From Diadophis punctatus similis (taxonomy: Eukaryota > Chordata > Lepidosauria > Squamata > Dipsadidae): a stretch of 64,000 nucleotides of DNA. The position numbers and the translations under genes are program-made. This document shows positions 21,506 through 33,309 of this stretch, piece by piece (the first letter of the stretch is position 1; the number at the start of each line of letters is the position of its first letter). The notes below the pieces were generated by a model. That model ran no database searches. It was not told the origin of the DNA and saw nothing but the letters and a program-made list of their open reading frames with translations. The stretch is from contig JALIGW010000001.1 in NCBI GenBank assembly GCA_023053685.1, positions 51,476,859 through 51,540,858 on the forward strand, in the 5' to 3' direction.

Positions 21506-22298
21506 CCAGGGCTGCAGAAAAGAGTTACCCCCTTTCACTGGTGCTTAATTATTCCAAGCTACTCATCCTAAACATGTTCAATTAATCTTTTACCAGAATT
21601 TGAAACATTAATTTATCTGGTTGGGGTTTCAGTTCTAAAACCCCAACCTTGATACATCTTTGACACCTACCCTACCTAAGAAGCCTGGTTCAGAGGAGAA
21701 GTGAGGGAATAAATCAGTAATCTTTTCCTTGTTTATTTACTCTGTTTTAAAAACACAGTCACTCTCTGCTTTTATAAATGAGAGTACCGATATTACTGTG
21801 AATTATCAGCATAGAGAAGATTACAAACAATAAAAAAGGCCTACACGCAGTTGAACAGTTTGCTACAATGGATGAAGTATATTTAGGCAAACAGGTGACT
21901 TCAATCTTTTCATTTTAATCTGGTATAAGTTGCTGCCTTGTATTTCTCAAATCAAAGATAAACTTTATGGAAATCCACAGACTTGCTAGATGACCCAAGA
22001 CCAAATTTATTATAGTATTTTTTTGTGTGTGGAACTCTTGCTTTCTTTTTTTACGACTGACGTAATAAGATATAAATGAAATGATTGTATCAACATCTCA
22101 TTGAATAGTTGTTTCTCAGTCAGTTTTATAAAATATAGTCGGGTTATATCACACTGCGGATTTTTAAAGGGTGGTTGTTTCTTTTTTGCAAGTTGTTAGT
22201 CTGAGGAAATCATTTTTAAAAACATCATTTTCTTGGAAAGTACTTTAAGTCCTGAATTCTGATTTTATATCTCAAGCAGGTGATCAAAACCTAATTTA
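21506..22298. other. no recognisable feature
   Basis: AT-rich sequence with no supported gene or repeat. Confidence 0.5.
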
Positions 22299-22303
22299 CA
22301 GTA

Positions 22304-22718
22304 TGTCAGGCCGAAGCCATTTTACTTGGGGTCTTTGGCCTGCCACACTTTATCTATTTTAAAATGTATTCTTTGCTATGGGAATTTGGGAGGGGTCATT
22401 GCATGAGGGATGTCTGCATGTAGCCATAACAAATTCCTTCTAGATTGTCAAGGTCATCCTTTGTCTTTGCACTCCTGCACCTGCATGGAGGCAGATGGGA
22501 GTTGCTGCCAAGTTGGCAGATGAAGATTGGTCAACATGATGGACTTGGGGGTGTGGGGACAAGGGCTTGAACTTTTAATTGGGTGGAGAAACCCCTGGGA
22601 CTTCAGATTTGGGTTTCTCCCAGATGTGCCAACATGGCTCTGCTAATAAATTGGAACTTTGAGGAATACTTTGCCTCGGACTCTGATTTAATTTTCGATG
22701 CTATTTGGAACCCTGACA
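22304..22718 (+). mobile_element. solo LTR, 415 bp
   Basis: It starts TGTCAGG and ends CCTGACA (perfect 7-bp terminal inverted repeat), with an exact 5-bp duplication 'cagta' at 22299-22303 and 22719-22723. A polyadenylation-type AATAAA sits at 22646, placed as expected near the R/U5 boundary. No internal retroviral sequence is adjacent, so it is the product of LTR-LTR recombination. Five-base duplications fit gypsy-type elements or some endogenous retroviruses; the family is not recognised. Confidence 0.88.
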
Positions 22719-22928
22719 CAGTATTTGTTCTCCTGATAACTGATCCTAGGATACATATATCTCAAGTAAATCAAACAACAGATATCACCATTGAATGGAA
22801 TATGGTGAATTAGGATTTTCATTTATTCTTGATCCTGGAAAGGGAGACCTGAAGATTGCCACATTCTTGTTTCATTGCTTGATCTCCCTGCCTCCTGTAA
22901 AGCTTATTTATTCATCACACTTCTACAC

Positions 22929-23250
22929 CAGAGGTGGGTTTCAGCAGGTTCTGACCAGTTCTGGAGAACCGGTAGCGAAAATTTTGAGTAGTTCGGAGAA
23001 CCGGTAGCGGAAATTTTGAGTAGTTCGGAGAACCGGTAAATACCACCTCTGACTGGCCCCGCCACAATCTATTCTCTGCCTCCCAAGTCCCAGCTGATCG
23101 GGAGGAAATGGGGATTTTGCAGTAACCTTCCCCTGGAGTGGGGAGGGAATGGAGATTTTACAGTATCCTTCCCCTGCCATGCCCACCAAGCCACGCCCAT
23201 AAAGCCACACCCACAGAACCGGCAGTAAAAAAAATTGAAACCCATCACTG
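22929..23250. mobile_element. hAT non-autonomous element with internal tandem repeat
   Basis: The ends 'cagaggtgggtttc' and 'gaaacccatcactg' are imperfect inverted repeats, with an exact 8-bp duplication 'ttctacac' (22921-22928 and 23251-23258). The 322-bp element contains two head-to-tail copies of a 32-bp unit (22963-22994 and 22995-23026, one difference) and the first 12 bp of a third. Its right part repeats 'aagccac.cccat', a phrase also found in the elements at 60234 and 61730. Confidence 0.92.
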
Positions 23251-23258
23251 TTCTACAC

Positions 23259-24536
23259 TATCCTAAATGACTGTGGGTGGTTTACAATAAAAATGTCTTA
23301 TTTATGCCTTGTTTAGTAGACAGAAAGGTCCTCCAGAACCAACAACACTCTGAAAATAGGATAAACATACATAATAAATTTATTTTCCCTTCTCCTGAAC
23401 TCTCTTCTAAAAGAGAAAGAAGGGAACTTGGACAAAATATCATTTTTCAACTAGCAAGAAATATGCCCCAAAGCAAAAAAAAAAAAGTATGAAAATAACC
23501 ATGCTGAATTTCATTGAATTTTTTTTTAAAGAAGAGTTTTCAAAAACATCTTCCAACACAGTCCTGATAGTAATCTATATTCACACCTCTAATTGTGATA
23601 AAGAAGCATTCTTAAAAAGTTCTCAGTCTCTTCGGTGGAAAGCAATAAATCTCGTAGCATTACCAGGTTTCCCTACACTTTTTAATTTAGCTTTAATTCA
23701 GTGACTAAATAGGCTCGCAGCAAAACAGTGTCGCTGCAGTAATATGCAAGATATCTCACAATGTTTTTAATTTAAAAACATACCGTTTTTTACAAGTTAA
23801 GTTACAATTAGAACATCAAATACGATGTGATTTATTAAAAGTTACTAATGGGAATGCTAGCCAGCTGGGTTCAAAATGTACAGGAAAGGATGATGAATGA
23901 AATGATAGATTCATAGTTCATTCAAGCAACCAATCCTAGCAACAGCTGCAGTGACAGTTTTGTAAGAGGCTGTGCAGTGAAGCACAATTAACAAACAATA
24001 ATTTGCACATCTATAGCGCCAGGCATCTTGAAGTTTTCTCCACCATGTGTAAAAATAAAGTAAAATATTAAATCAGCATGTGCTATAAATTCATATCCTG
24101 GTTATATGTGAAACATTGGTGTTTATGTTTCTTGTTCCAACTAAGTAGGTTGTGACATTACTAGAATCACATCTTGAAAACATTTGCTGCCATAGTCCTC
24201 TTCATTTCGGTTGGAAATATAAAAGCTATTATTTTCAACAAGCTGTACCGCCAACCAAATGGCATAGAATTTTAGCTTAAAATTATAGTCCTAAACACAC
24301 TTAAAATAAGTAGATCCCATTAAACTCAGGAACTTACTGTATGATAATTCTGTATTAAAATAGACATTTAAATGATTGAATCGTGACTGAACATAGATTT
24401 ACAATATTTTATTTGGAGGACTGCAATGTTCTCAATCTCAATCTGCAAATGAATTTTCACAGCGAACATGCCACCATTTCATCTCCAGGATGCTTAGCTA
24501 TAGCTTTCAGGAATTTTGTATTATCTCTATGGGAAG
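23259..24536. other. no recognisable feature
   Basis: Single-copy-looking AT-rich sequence without a supported gene or repeat. Confidence 0.5.
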
Positions 24537-24538
24537 TA

Positions 24539-24688
24539 CAGTTATTCGTCAACTTATGACTACAATTGGGACCAGAATTTCCATTGCTATGCAACACTAT
24601 TGTTAAAAGTGAGTCATGTCTGATTTTTATGACCTTTTTTTGCTATAAACAGTCAGCAAATGAATGGTTGTAAGTCAAGGACTACCTG
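24539..24688 (-). mobile_element. short pogo/Tigger-like MITE
   Basis: A 150-bp copy has ends 'cagttattcgtcaacttatg' and 'gtaagtcaaggactacctg', matching the termini of the longer elements at 35642, 37845 and 47005. A TA precedes the left end and TG follows the right, so the TA duplication has decayed. No coding capacity. Confidence 0.7.
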
Positions 24689-25039
24689 TGCTGGTATATC
24701 TTCCCTAGTACACATGCAAACACAAATGCACATGCTACAGCTAGAACTACTATATTCATTTACAAGATTCCTAGAAATATATCCTTAAGGAACTGTTCAT
24801 ACACTGAGGCACATTGCTCATGCCTTCTAATTTGGGTTGACCCATGCCTATTTGTTGTGATAAAGTTATTTCTTTATATATTTCTTTTTCTTGGCTATAT
24901 TCTTATTTTTTTATTCTTATTTTTTCTATTTTTTTTCTTTTACAAACTCCTATTTTTTATACTTTTTTATACTTTTTAGTTTGCATTACTTTTTTATCAT
25001 GATTGTAATTTTTAATAAACGTATTAAAAAAATAAACCC

Positions 25040-26320
25040 ATCCAAGTTAGCGGGATCACTATGCTTTATGGTAATGAATTCCACCAGTTAATTATATGTT
25101 ATGTGCTCTTGTCTTTTCTTAATTTTCTTCTAATCAACTTCATTCAATGCCCCTTTTAAAAGAGGGAGAAAAAGATATATTTTTAGTATCTTTATTTTAA
25201 ATCCCTTCCTCATGACCCCTAGCATGGAATAATTTGTTACAACTGTCATGTATTGAGCTGACATCTTTGTTGATCTAGTGTGTTCTTTATCCTCATCACA
25301 TCAGAATATGTATGAAGTTAAAGGTTTACATTTACTTACTTGTCATTTGGTTGACCATTTACCCAATTTAGAGAGATCCAACTGGATTTTTCAGAGTCAT
25401 TTTTGTCTTCATTCTTTGAATAAACTTGGCCAGATCACAGATTACTACTAAGCCAAGATCATTTAGAAACAAATTAAAAGATGCTAGTCTCAATAAAGAT
25501 CTTTAAAACCACTTTGGTCTCCTGCTTCTATTTTGCTTTCTGTTGCTTAACCAGTTACTAGTTCATAAAAATATACGTCACAAAAATACATGGCCATTAA
25601 GTGTGACAAGGGGCTTTGAAGATGCACTCTCTCGGAAGCTATTTGAATAAAAATTTCTGAATCTTACCTGGTGAGGTAGGATTTATTTTTAAAGAATTCA
25701 TATTGCTTTTCATTTAGCAATGCTTGTTCTTCTCTATGCTTGTTTTTCTTTTTCTTTGATTTCCAAATGTACTAGAACAAATGGTACAATATATAATTTC
25801 CTGGATCTCGCTTTTTATTCCATTTTAAAAACTGATATCACGTGGGCTATTTTTCAGTCTTCTGGCACTAAGTCCAATTTTAGAGACATGTAATTGCTAG
25901 AAGATAGACAATTTCACATTTGAGTTCTTTATGAACAATAAAATAGACGCTTCTAGGAACTTGTGATATGTAAACTTTTAAGATCTCCCAATATTTATCT
26001 TGAAACATCTTCCTTTTTATATGTTTTTAAATCCCACCTTTATTATTTTTAAAAATAACTCAAGGTGGCAAGCATACCTAATACTACTTCGTCCTCCTAT
26101 TTTCCCTACAACAACCTTGTGACTTAATTTGGACTGAGAGTAATTTATCCCTGGGAAAAAAATCAGCACACACTCAATTATTTTTCTCTTAGATCTTCTG
26201 TAGCAAAGACAGATGCAAAGAATTCATTCAATTTCTTTGTAATCTTTGTATCTATTTGAATATCCTTTTAACTCTCTGTCATCTAATTGCCCATGACTTC
26301 TTTGAATGGTTTTCTGTTTT
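25040..26320 (-). mobile_element. old CR1-group LINE fragment, interrupted by a SINE
   Basis: Diverged but ordered CR1-like landmarks are visible in the minus-strand sense, written here as on the plus strand: 'gaattccaccagttaattat' at 25076, 'ttagagagatccaactggat' at 25369, 'tttcagtcttctggcactaa' at 25852, 'tttgagttctttatgaac' at 25919, and 'aaagacagatgcaaagaatt' at 26204. It is from a different, older subfamily than the 12-14 kb CR1. Recognition is by recalled CR1 sequence. Confidence 0.6.
26020..26190 (-). mobile_element. SINE of the second family, nested in old CR1
   Basis: 'cccacctttattattttta' and 'aataactcaaggtggcaagc' match the 3' half of the SINE at 19576-19865. The head is missing or too decayed to see. 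Confidence 0.55.
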
Positions 26321-27189
26321 GAATACATTTAAAGAAAGTTGTTGTTTATGTTTGCATTCCCTAAGATTTCCAAAATCCAGATGTGAGAGATGATGGCTAC
26401 GGAGAGAAGTTGGTTTGATGGGCTATATAGTGAAGCAGCAGTTTCTCGGGAAAAAGGAAGCACTCTGTTAGGGTGAGAGTAGTAATAGTTTAGTCTGGCA
26501 AGATTCTGTCTATTCTGTGTAAGCAAATAAAGAGGGAACATAAGGAAGCATGAACAGGGGAAAATTTACTACAATGAAAGCTTAAATGAATCAATTACAA
26601 ATTGAAACCAATAAGTTTAAACAGACTGGAACTGGACCATTTCAGTCAGAATATCACACTGTTCATTCTTCAGGATGTGAAAAAAAAGGAACAACACTAC
26701 TTCCATTTTCAGGAAGGATATAGCAAGGACCATACTTGTGTACAATGTAGTCAATGACAGGATAATAGCAATTAGACTTTGTGGATAATCCTTTAATTTG
26801 TAAAGTTATCCATATTTATGCTCTTATCACTGATATAGGAGGTTCTACAACTGACCATGTTTCATTGTCAAATTCAATCTGCAAACATGCAAGCAGTATG
26901 TGCTGATGTACATGGAAACCTGAATACCAAAGGTGGAATTAATATGGAGGGAACTGTAGTTTTTTGTACAGCCTGGTAAAGAGAAATAAATCAATTAGGT
27001 TAACAGCCTGTATTGTTAAGCTTCATCAGGGAATTTCAATATAGTTGCATTAAACTGTAATGCAAGCTGAACTTTTCTAGAGTCCCAGGTTGCAACTGTA
27101 TGTCATTGTCACTACTACCATCATCATCATTACCATCCCAAATCAATCCATTACAGAATGAAGGCTTCTTCATTGGGTTGTTATGGACT
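26321..27189. other. no recognisable feature
   Basis: AT-rich sequence with no supported gene or repeat. Confidence 0.5.
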
Positions 27190-27345
27190 GTAATCTACCA
27201 TGCTGGTCCAGTGTAGGTTGGTAGTCAAATATTTTTTTCACTTCCTAGCTTAAGGGTGAGAGAATACAACTGGCTCAAAATCACCCAGCTAGGACTAGAA
27301 CCTGTGTCTCTCTGCTCCTGATGCAGAACTACTTCATCATACTGG
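27190..27345 (-). mobile_element. decayed SINE head, second family
   Basis: 'aaaatcacccagctaggact' and 'agaacctgtgtctctctgct' resemble the body of the 19576 SINE with many substitutions. The tail is absent. Confidence 0.35.
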
Positions 27346-29500
27346 CTATCTGTAACAGTATATAAAAATATAAAAAATGCACATAAGCGGACTAATTTTG
27401 ATCAATTGTATGCATGTTTATTCAGCAGTAATTCTACTGAGTTCAGTGAGCCTACTTCCAAATAGGTATGAATAAAGCCCCCAGTTTTTAAGCAACATCT
27501 CTTTTCTGTTTCATTGTGCCAATTCGTGACAAAATAATTAAAGACTGCTTGACCAGGTATAAGACATATTATAATTATTAGAACTGATCTGAAGTTCATA
27601 AATATCTTTTCAGACTGCTCACAATATACATAGCATTTTGGATTCTTACATGCAGGCATAGCACTTAAAGGAATAGAGCAAATGCAACAGCAGATGGAAA
27701 CAATGCAACAGGAAACATTTTAGGCATACATACTTTGTTATTCTCATCTCTCAATACGTCCTAATAAATATGTATGTTTTTCTGTTTCTGAAAGAATGTG
27801 GGGTTGTTGTTTTTTTGCCAATATGATCCCTAAAAATACCCTACTTACCTATTATTGTTAGAGACTTTATATGTAACGTAATTCATTGTGTTAACATTTT
27901 TCCAATGTTTTACATAAGTAAAGAGGTAGGGGGGAAACAGATGGAGAGTACTATAATGAATTGAAATGTTCTATTTAAAAACTGTTTGTCAGCTGTAGTT
28001 AAGTTGACACCGTCATCATAGCAACAAACCACAACACTCCACATTGTGCCACATGTTTTAGTTAGCTACAAAGACAGGAGTGGTTGGAACTTAAGATCCA
28101 AAACTTAGTAACTGGAATGGCTTAAAAAGTTGGGAGTAGATAAAATGGCTTATGCCATGCTGGCAGTAAAATGATCTTCTAGACATATAAACATTTGTCC
28201 AACTTTGTGTTATCATTGCTTTCATCTAGAACTTCTTATGGTATGTCTCATGTCATTCTAAAGGATCCTCTGCTCTAAAGATCCATGTTTGGATCATAAG
28301 CTGGGAAACGTTGAAAAATGGCTATGGGGTGGCACATTTAGGAAGCAAAGGAACTTGTTTGCTATTTATGATCGTATTTAGGTAAAGAGGATGCACTGAA
28401 AAACCATTTGTTCCTTGAAGATAAGGATTTCAAGGAAGGATTTTTTTGTCTTACTCAAAGGAAATGACATAGTTTGTCATATGTAAACTTCACAAATAGA
28501 TTGAAGAACGGTGACTTGATTTATTAAATCTTTAAATGAGTTTCATGCACTAAAGAACATCATAAAGAACATCACACGTTCTTTTTAGCAGCTACTCATT
28601 TCCACGTACATAATCCAAATGGTCTAGAACTTTGGTAGCTATTCTAATGCGTTGCAGGGATGGCTAAATGACTAACTGTGCATACTACTGCTTTAAACAA
28701 AGAAATAAAACATTCAAACACAGCCTTTTCTTTTTCTTAAAGAAAAACTGAGAATAGAAGAAAACCTTTAAAGATTATCACTAAGTACTAAAAAATATCA
28801 GAAGTAGTGTAAACTGAACTCAAGTATATATTTTCCTGAACTCTTGGTGTTTTTCCATTTTTCCTTTTCCATTAGTAATATCAAGCTAGGAACATCCTTA
28901 TTGGTCCAATTCAACAGCTTTAGGGAATGGGCAGCCCCGGGCCTGTACTTAACTTCCTCTCATGCTCTATAAAACCACCAATCACTTTTTCCCTAACAGC
29001 TTTTAATCCTGATTTAAGTTATTTCCCCTCCACTCTTGCCAACTCATTTCATATAATCCATAAATATTGTCATGCAAAGCAATTCCAATAGCAGGTTTGC
29101 TCAAGTCCATTTAGTTCAGTGGGACTTACTCCCAAGAGAGCGTGCACAGTAATGCAAGTTAGGCATTTCTTCTTGTGCTTTTGTCAGTATGTGCTGACAA
29201 AAAATGTCATTTTCCCAAAGGAGTTGGTCAACTTTTTCTCTGTCATGCTTAGCCTAGAAAGACACATATTATATGTCAATATATTCACTCATGTTAACAG
29301 CCAAAATAAATTATGCAGGCCATCTAAAACTATAGAAAACATGATTAGGTAGTCCACGTGATGTTTTGTAAAGTTGCATTTGGAGTGAGACATTAATTTG
29401 AAATCTTCTATGAAGCATTAATAGGCATGATTACCTCAAACAGTTGTAATTTAACTTACAGTAAATAAGTATAGTATAGGCTAGTAATATGTACATGAAT
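27346..29500. other. no recognisable gene
   Basis: About 2.1 kb of AT-rich sequence. Two spots (27430-27470 and 29105-29150) carry a degenerate ~35-bp motif also seen at 16425 and 24305. Confidence 0.5.
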
Positions 29501-29560
29501 CTCCCTCCCTCCCCCTCCCTCCCTCCCTCCCTCCTTCCCTCCCTCCCTCCCTCCCTCCCT

Positions 29561-29600
<40 letters not shown>
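29501..29600. repeat. (CCCT)n/(CT)n polypyrimidine tract
   Basis: One hundred bases of nearly pure pyrimidine on the plus strand: CCCT units then CT units. Such homopurine/homopyrimidine tracts can form triplex (H-DNA). Confidence 0.95.
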
Positions 29601-29601
<1 letters not shown>

Positions 29602-30389
29602 GTAGAAATTATATTCATTACAAAAAGCAGTATGGCAATGACTCACAACTGCAATCCTAAAATAGCATCTTGGTCGGAATAATTATTTTCACAAAGAACT
29701 AGATTTGTGGCAAGAAAAAAAGGAGGAAAACATGGTTAATATAAAAAAGCCAATTTCTGAGGGTCCCTGATTATGAATATAAGGATTAAAGAAGTTAGAA
29801 TTGAGTAGAATAGTATGTAGCAGAAATGAAGTATTATGGGAATTGTCAAGGAAACAAATAATGTATCTTCAATGGAAATACACATGCCATGCTGATCAGA
29901 ACAAGATTTGGTGACTTCTCAAAATGGGGAAAACGTTACATTCCTGTTTTTACAGTTTTCTCTTTATTAGTCAAATTCAATATAAGAAATAGTTGGGTGT
30001 TTTTTCCTCACATTGCTAATTGTAACATAGAACTTTTTGTCCTCTGTTTATCAGAATCATCACCAGGATAAAAACTACAGAACTATGTTCACATACTCTC
30101 TTATCACCTCATACTTGACGTACTACAGCTAATCTCAAAATAGCTAAGTCAGGTTGGTATGGTAGTTTAAAGACTAATAAATGTGAGGGCTATATACATG
30201 GGGCAACAGAACAACACCACTGTATAAAACAATGGGCAACCAATTCAGTATGCTTATGTAAAGAAAGTCACCTCCATTAAGTGACCCCATTTAGAATTGT
30301 TCTCCAAATTATTTGGAAAAGGAGTATGGACAGAAGATATTCTTGGTGTCAAAATATGACAACTGTGGAATAGGAAAAAGCAGTTATTC
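29601..30389. other. no recognisable feature
   Basis: AT-rich sequence with no supported gene or repeat. Confidence 0.5.
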
Positions 30390-30599
30390 TGTGTGCTGCC
30401 CCGCTCCCTGTACAAACATGCATGTATGGCAAGAGTTGTGTAGGCGTTTATTCAAACCCCCAAACAGGCCCTGGGGAAGCACCCCTGTTGCACAGGTCCG
30501 GATTCCAAGCTCAGTACAGCAAGAGTCATAGGGTAACCAAGTCTTATGGGTACACATGAAGTCCAGGAAAGCAGGCCAGGAGTCAAACAGGACAAGATA

Positions 30600-30977
30600 C
30601 GAGGGTGAGTCAAAACGTAATGGCATTTTCTTTAGGACAGGTATAATTACCAACACAGGAACATGTAGCATACATCAAAATGAAGCTGGTCCTCTGTGGA
30701 TCACATCCCTACTTCTCAACATAGTCACCGTTTCTCTCAATAGCAATGTTCCACCTTCGAATGAAAGCATGTATCCCTGCCTCGTAAAATTCTGTTGACT
30801 GTTCTTTGAGCCACTTCTTCACTGCAGTTTTCACTTCCTCGTCACTGGAATAATGTTTGCCTCGTATCACTAGATTTAGCACCTTCAGACTATCATCTCT
30901 TCGGCCCCATGAAAGAGGGTTTGAGAGGCAAACATTATTCCAGTGAAGAGGAAGTGAAAACTGCAGTGAAGAAGTGG
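30600..30977 (-). mobile_element. mariner fragment with a 52-bp fold-back
   Basis: The left end 'cgagggtgagtcaaaacgta' follows a TA and looks like a mariner terminal repeat. The rest encodes the transposase C-terminus on the minus strand. 30811-30862 and 30926-30977 are inverted copies with one mismatch, so part of the coding region is present twice, head to head. The right-hand terminal repeat is missing, although a TA follows at 30978. Confidence 0.75.
30709..30906 (-). pseudogene. mariner transposase C-terminus
   Basis: The minus-strand frame reads RGKHYSSDEEVKTAVKKWL, KEQSTEFYEAGIHAFIRRW, then NIAIERNGDYVEK and a TAG stop at 30711-30709. The order SSDEEV...WL..Q...FY..GI..L..RW..C/I...GDYVE is the typical end of mariner-family transposases. 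The helix-turn-helix DNA-binding part and the D,D34D catalytic residues would lie upstream and are absent, so it is non-functional. The frame is intact over about 65 codons, which suggests limited age. Confidence 0.8.
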
Positions 30978-31265
30978 TAGAGACTCCATCTCCTTCTCAC
31001 TGCCAATGGGCAGCAGCTGCTCCCAGTCCTTGCCTGGAGCCTCCTGGCCAACTTGCTGCAGCTGTGGCTTGCCTCCCTCAGCCTGTCGTTCATCCGATCA
31101 ACCTAGTTGAGGCTGCTCCATCAGGCTAGCATTCTCTGAGGCCTGATCCTGATCAATTACTCGGCTCCACACTTTCCTCTGCAGACTCAAACTCATCTTC
31201 CTCCTCTGAATTTGCATCTAGAGATGGGCCGGGAGGCGGATCCATGACATTCTGGGTCTGTAACA

Positions 31266-33070
31266 CTTTATTTTTTCTCATGAATGTATACTTCCAATCA
31301 GAAATAAAACATCATATTTTTCAATTATTTTGAATGACTTTATATCATATCTTCTACCATACACTTACATTTACTGTCCTTGCATTACCCTGATAATGCA
31401 GGTTGTGGAAAGATAGTAAAATTAGGCTGAAACATGCCTAGTGATGCAGGTCTACCGCAAGTAATCCCAAGGATGCTTCTAGATACTCTGCAGGAATGAA
31501 CTCATAAGAACATAGTTTTTTTTCAAAGAAGAAGAAAACTTAAGAAAATAGCACATCATATAGGCCCCTATAATAAAACATTAGTCAGACTGTTGGGCCC
31601 TCAGGTGCTTCACTTAAAATATGCATCCTTCATTTTATGCTTCACTTGCATGAAGATTGCTTATCTGTCAAAACTGTGAACACTGACTTGGAAGAATAAA
31701 CTAGGAGGAATAGTTCAGTGATGATCTAACTTTTCTGCAAAGTGCTTTAAATGAAGGGATCATTTACAGCTGTCCTATCATCAGAAATGTACATTACTAA
31801 ACTCACCTTAACACAAATCTTAACATGGTTAAAGTAACAGGAAGCATTTTGACATCCTGTGCTCTGTCTCTTAAAATAATATCTATGCCAAGATGAATAG
31901 CTTAATCAAGATCAATATTAATCACCGACTGACTGAATTAGGGGTTCAAACAACTTTCAGAATAGCAATATTGGCTATTAACCATGATTAAAATAGGAAT
32001 AGAATTTACATTAAGATACATAAGGCTGTTGAGAAAGAAACTGGTTTAAAAGCTGGGTAAGATTCTTAATTACAAAAAAACAATGAAGCCCACTTTCAAT
32101 TTTGTAGATTTTCACAGAAATTATGAGCACTAGCTCTACAATAGGGTTATTCCAACAAGAACACTTTTTAAAAAGTAAAGGTTAAAAAAAAAAGAGCAGA
32201 ATATAAGATTATATTTCATGTTAAATATTTATGAGTAAGGAGATGAGGGAAAGAGTACATATTTAAACACTATTTTAGATTTCTGTAAAAACAAAAGCAA
32301 TGTTTTCTAAATTCCAACTCATTTTTTTTCACACAATGGTTTATGACAGATCTGGTTTTCACACGAGGACATATTCGCCTTAGAGAAGATGGTTGCAGAA
32401 CATTTAAAAGGGAATTGTGAATTATGCTTATCTATGAGAAGGGATAAATACATGTGGCATCATCCAGTTATATGTCTAGATAAAAGTTCCATGAAAAAAA
32501 TTATACGAGAATCACAGATACCAATGCTTTTTTAGGGCTGAATTAGGGGTTCAAATCTCTGGTAAAAATCTCTGCAGTACTGTGAAAAACACAGCAAAGT
32601 TGTTTATAAAGCAAGTTGCACTTCTGAGGAAACTAGCCTTGAATCCAAACTGTTCTACATTCCAAAAAGCACTTTGGCATCGTAAAACAGAAATATTTCA
32701 TTTATATATTCCACTGTATTAGGCTTGCTCATCATTATAGTGAATGACTCATCCTGATCACCTCATAATTGGCACCGGTTTTTTATTCTGAACTCCCTGA
32801 AAGAACTCTTGGTGAGTACATTCATAACACCGATACACCCAAAGGAGCTAACTGCCAGCTTACCTTGTGCCAGCCTTCCCTTTCTCATAAATTAATCCTG
32901 CAAAAGAAGAGACTAAGGAACATCTAACAGCAGTAAAGATGGCCTGCTGTTTAAGAAGAGAACCAGAAATGTATTTCATAAACTTCTCTGGGAGAGCAAT
33001 AGATATTTCATAATAGATATATATATATATATGCTTTGCAAAAATAATTTGCAAATTACAAGCCTTGTAA
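31266..33070. other. no recognisable feature
   Basis: About 1.8 kb of AT-rich sequence; only a short (TA)n run near 33018-33033 stands out. Confidence 0.5.
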
Positions 33071-33309
33071 GCACTAGCACTTAGACTTATAAACCACTTC
33101 ACAGTGCTTTACAGCCCTCTCTAAGTGGTTTACAGAGTCAGCATATTGCCCCCAACAATCTGGGTCCTCATTTTACTGACCTTGGAAGGATGGAAGGCTG
33201 AGTCAACCTTGAGCCGGTGAGACATGAACTGCCAAACTGCTGGCAGCTGGCAGTCAGCAGAAGTAGCCTGCAGTACTGCATTTTAACCACTGCGCCACCA
33301 TGGCTCTTA
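33071..33309 (-). mobile_element. Sauria-type SINE, short-tail subtype
   Basis: In minus orientation it has the head 'agccatggtggcgcagtgg', the body 'gactcagccttccatccttc', and the BovB-like end 'gtggtttataagtctaagtgc'. The full length is about 240 bp. It lacks a long AAAT tail, unlike the copies at 10406 and 42195. Confidence 0.88.

Larger units (their letters stand above)
30390..31265 (-). mobile_element. LTR-like segment split by a mariner piece
   Basis: On the minus strand the segment starts TGTTACAGACCCAGAATGTC (from 31265), contains a purine-rich 'gaggaggaagatgag' section typical of gypsy-type LTRs I recall from squamates, and has 'aataaacgcctacaca' near 30460 as a polyadenylation-type signal. 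The match to an LTR is by composition and order only; no flanking duplication or right-end inverted repeat could be fixed. Mariner sequence interrupts it at 30600-30977. Confidence 0.5.

Noticed and set aside
30384..30671. 95-codon minus-strand ORF next to the mariner fragment
   Set aside because: It crosses the mariner end into the LTR-like sequence and has no protein signature.
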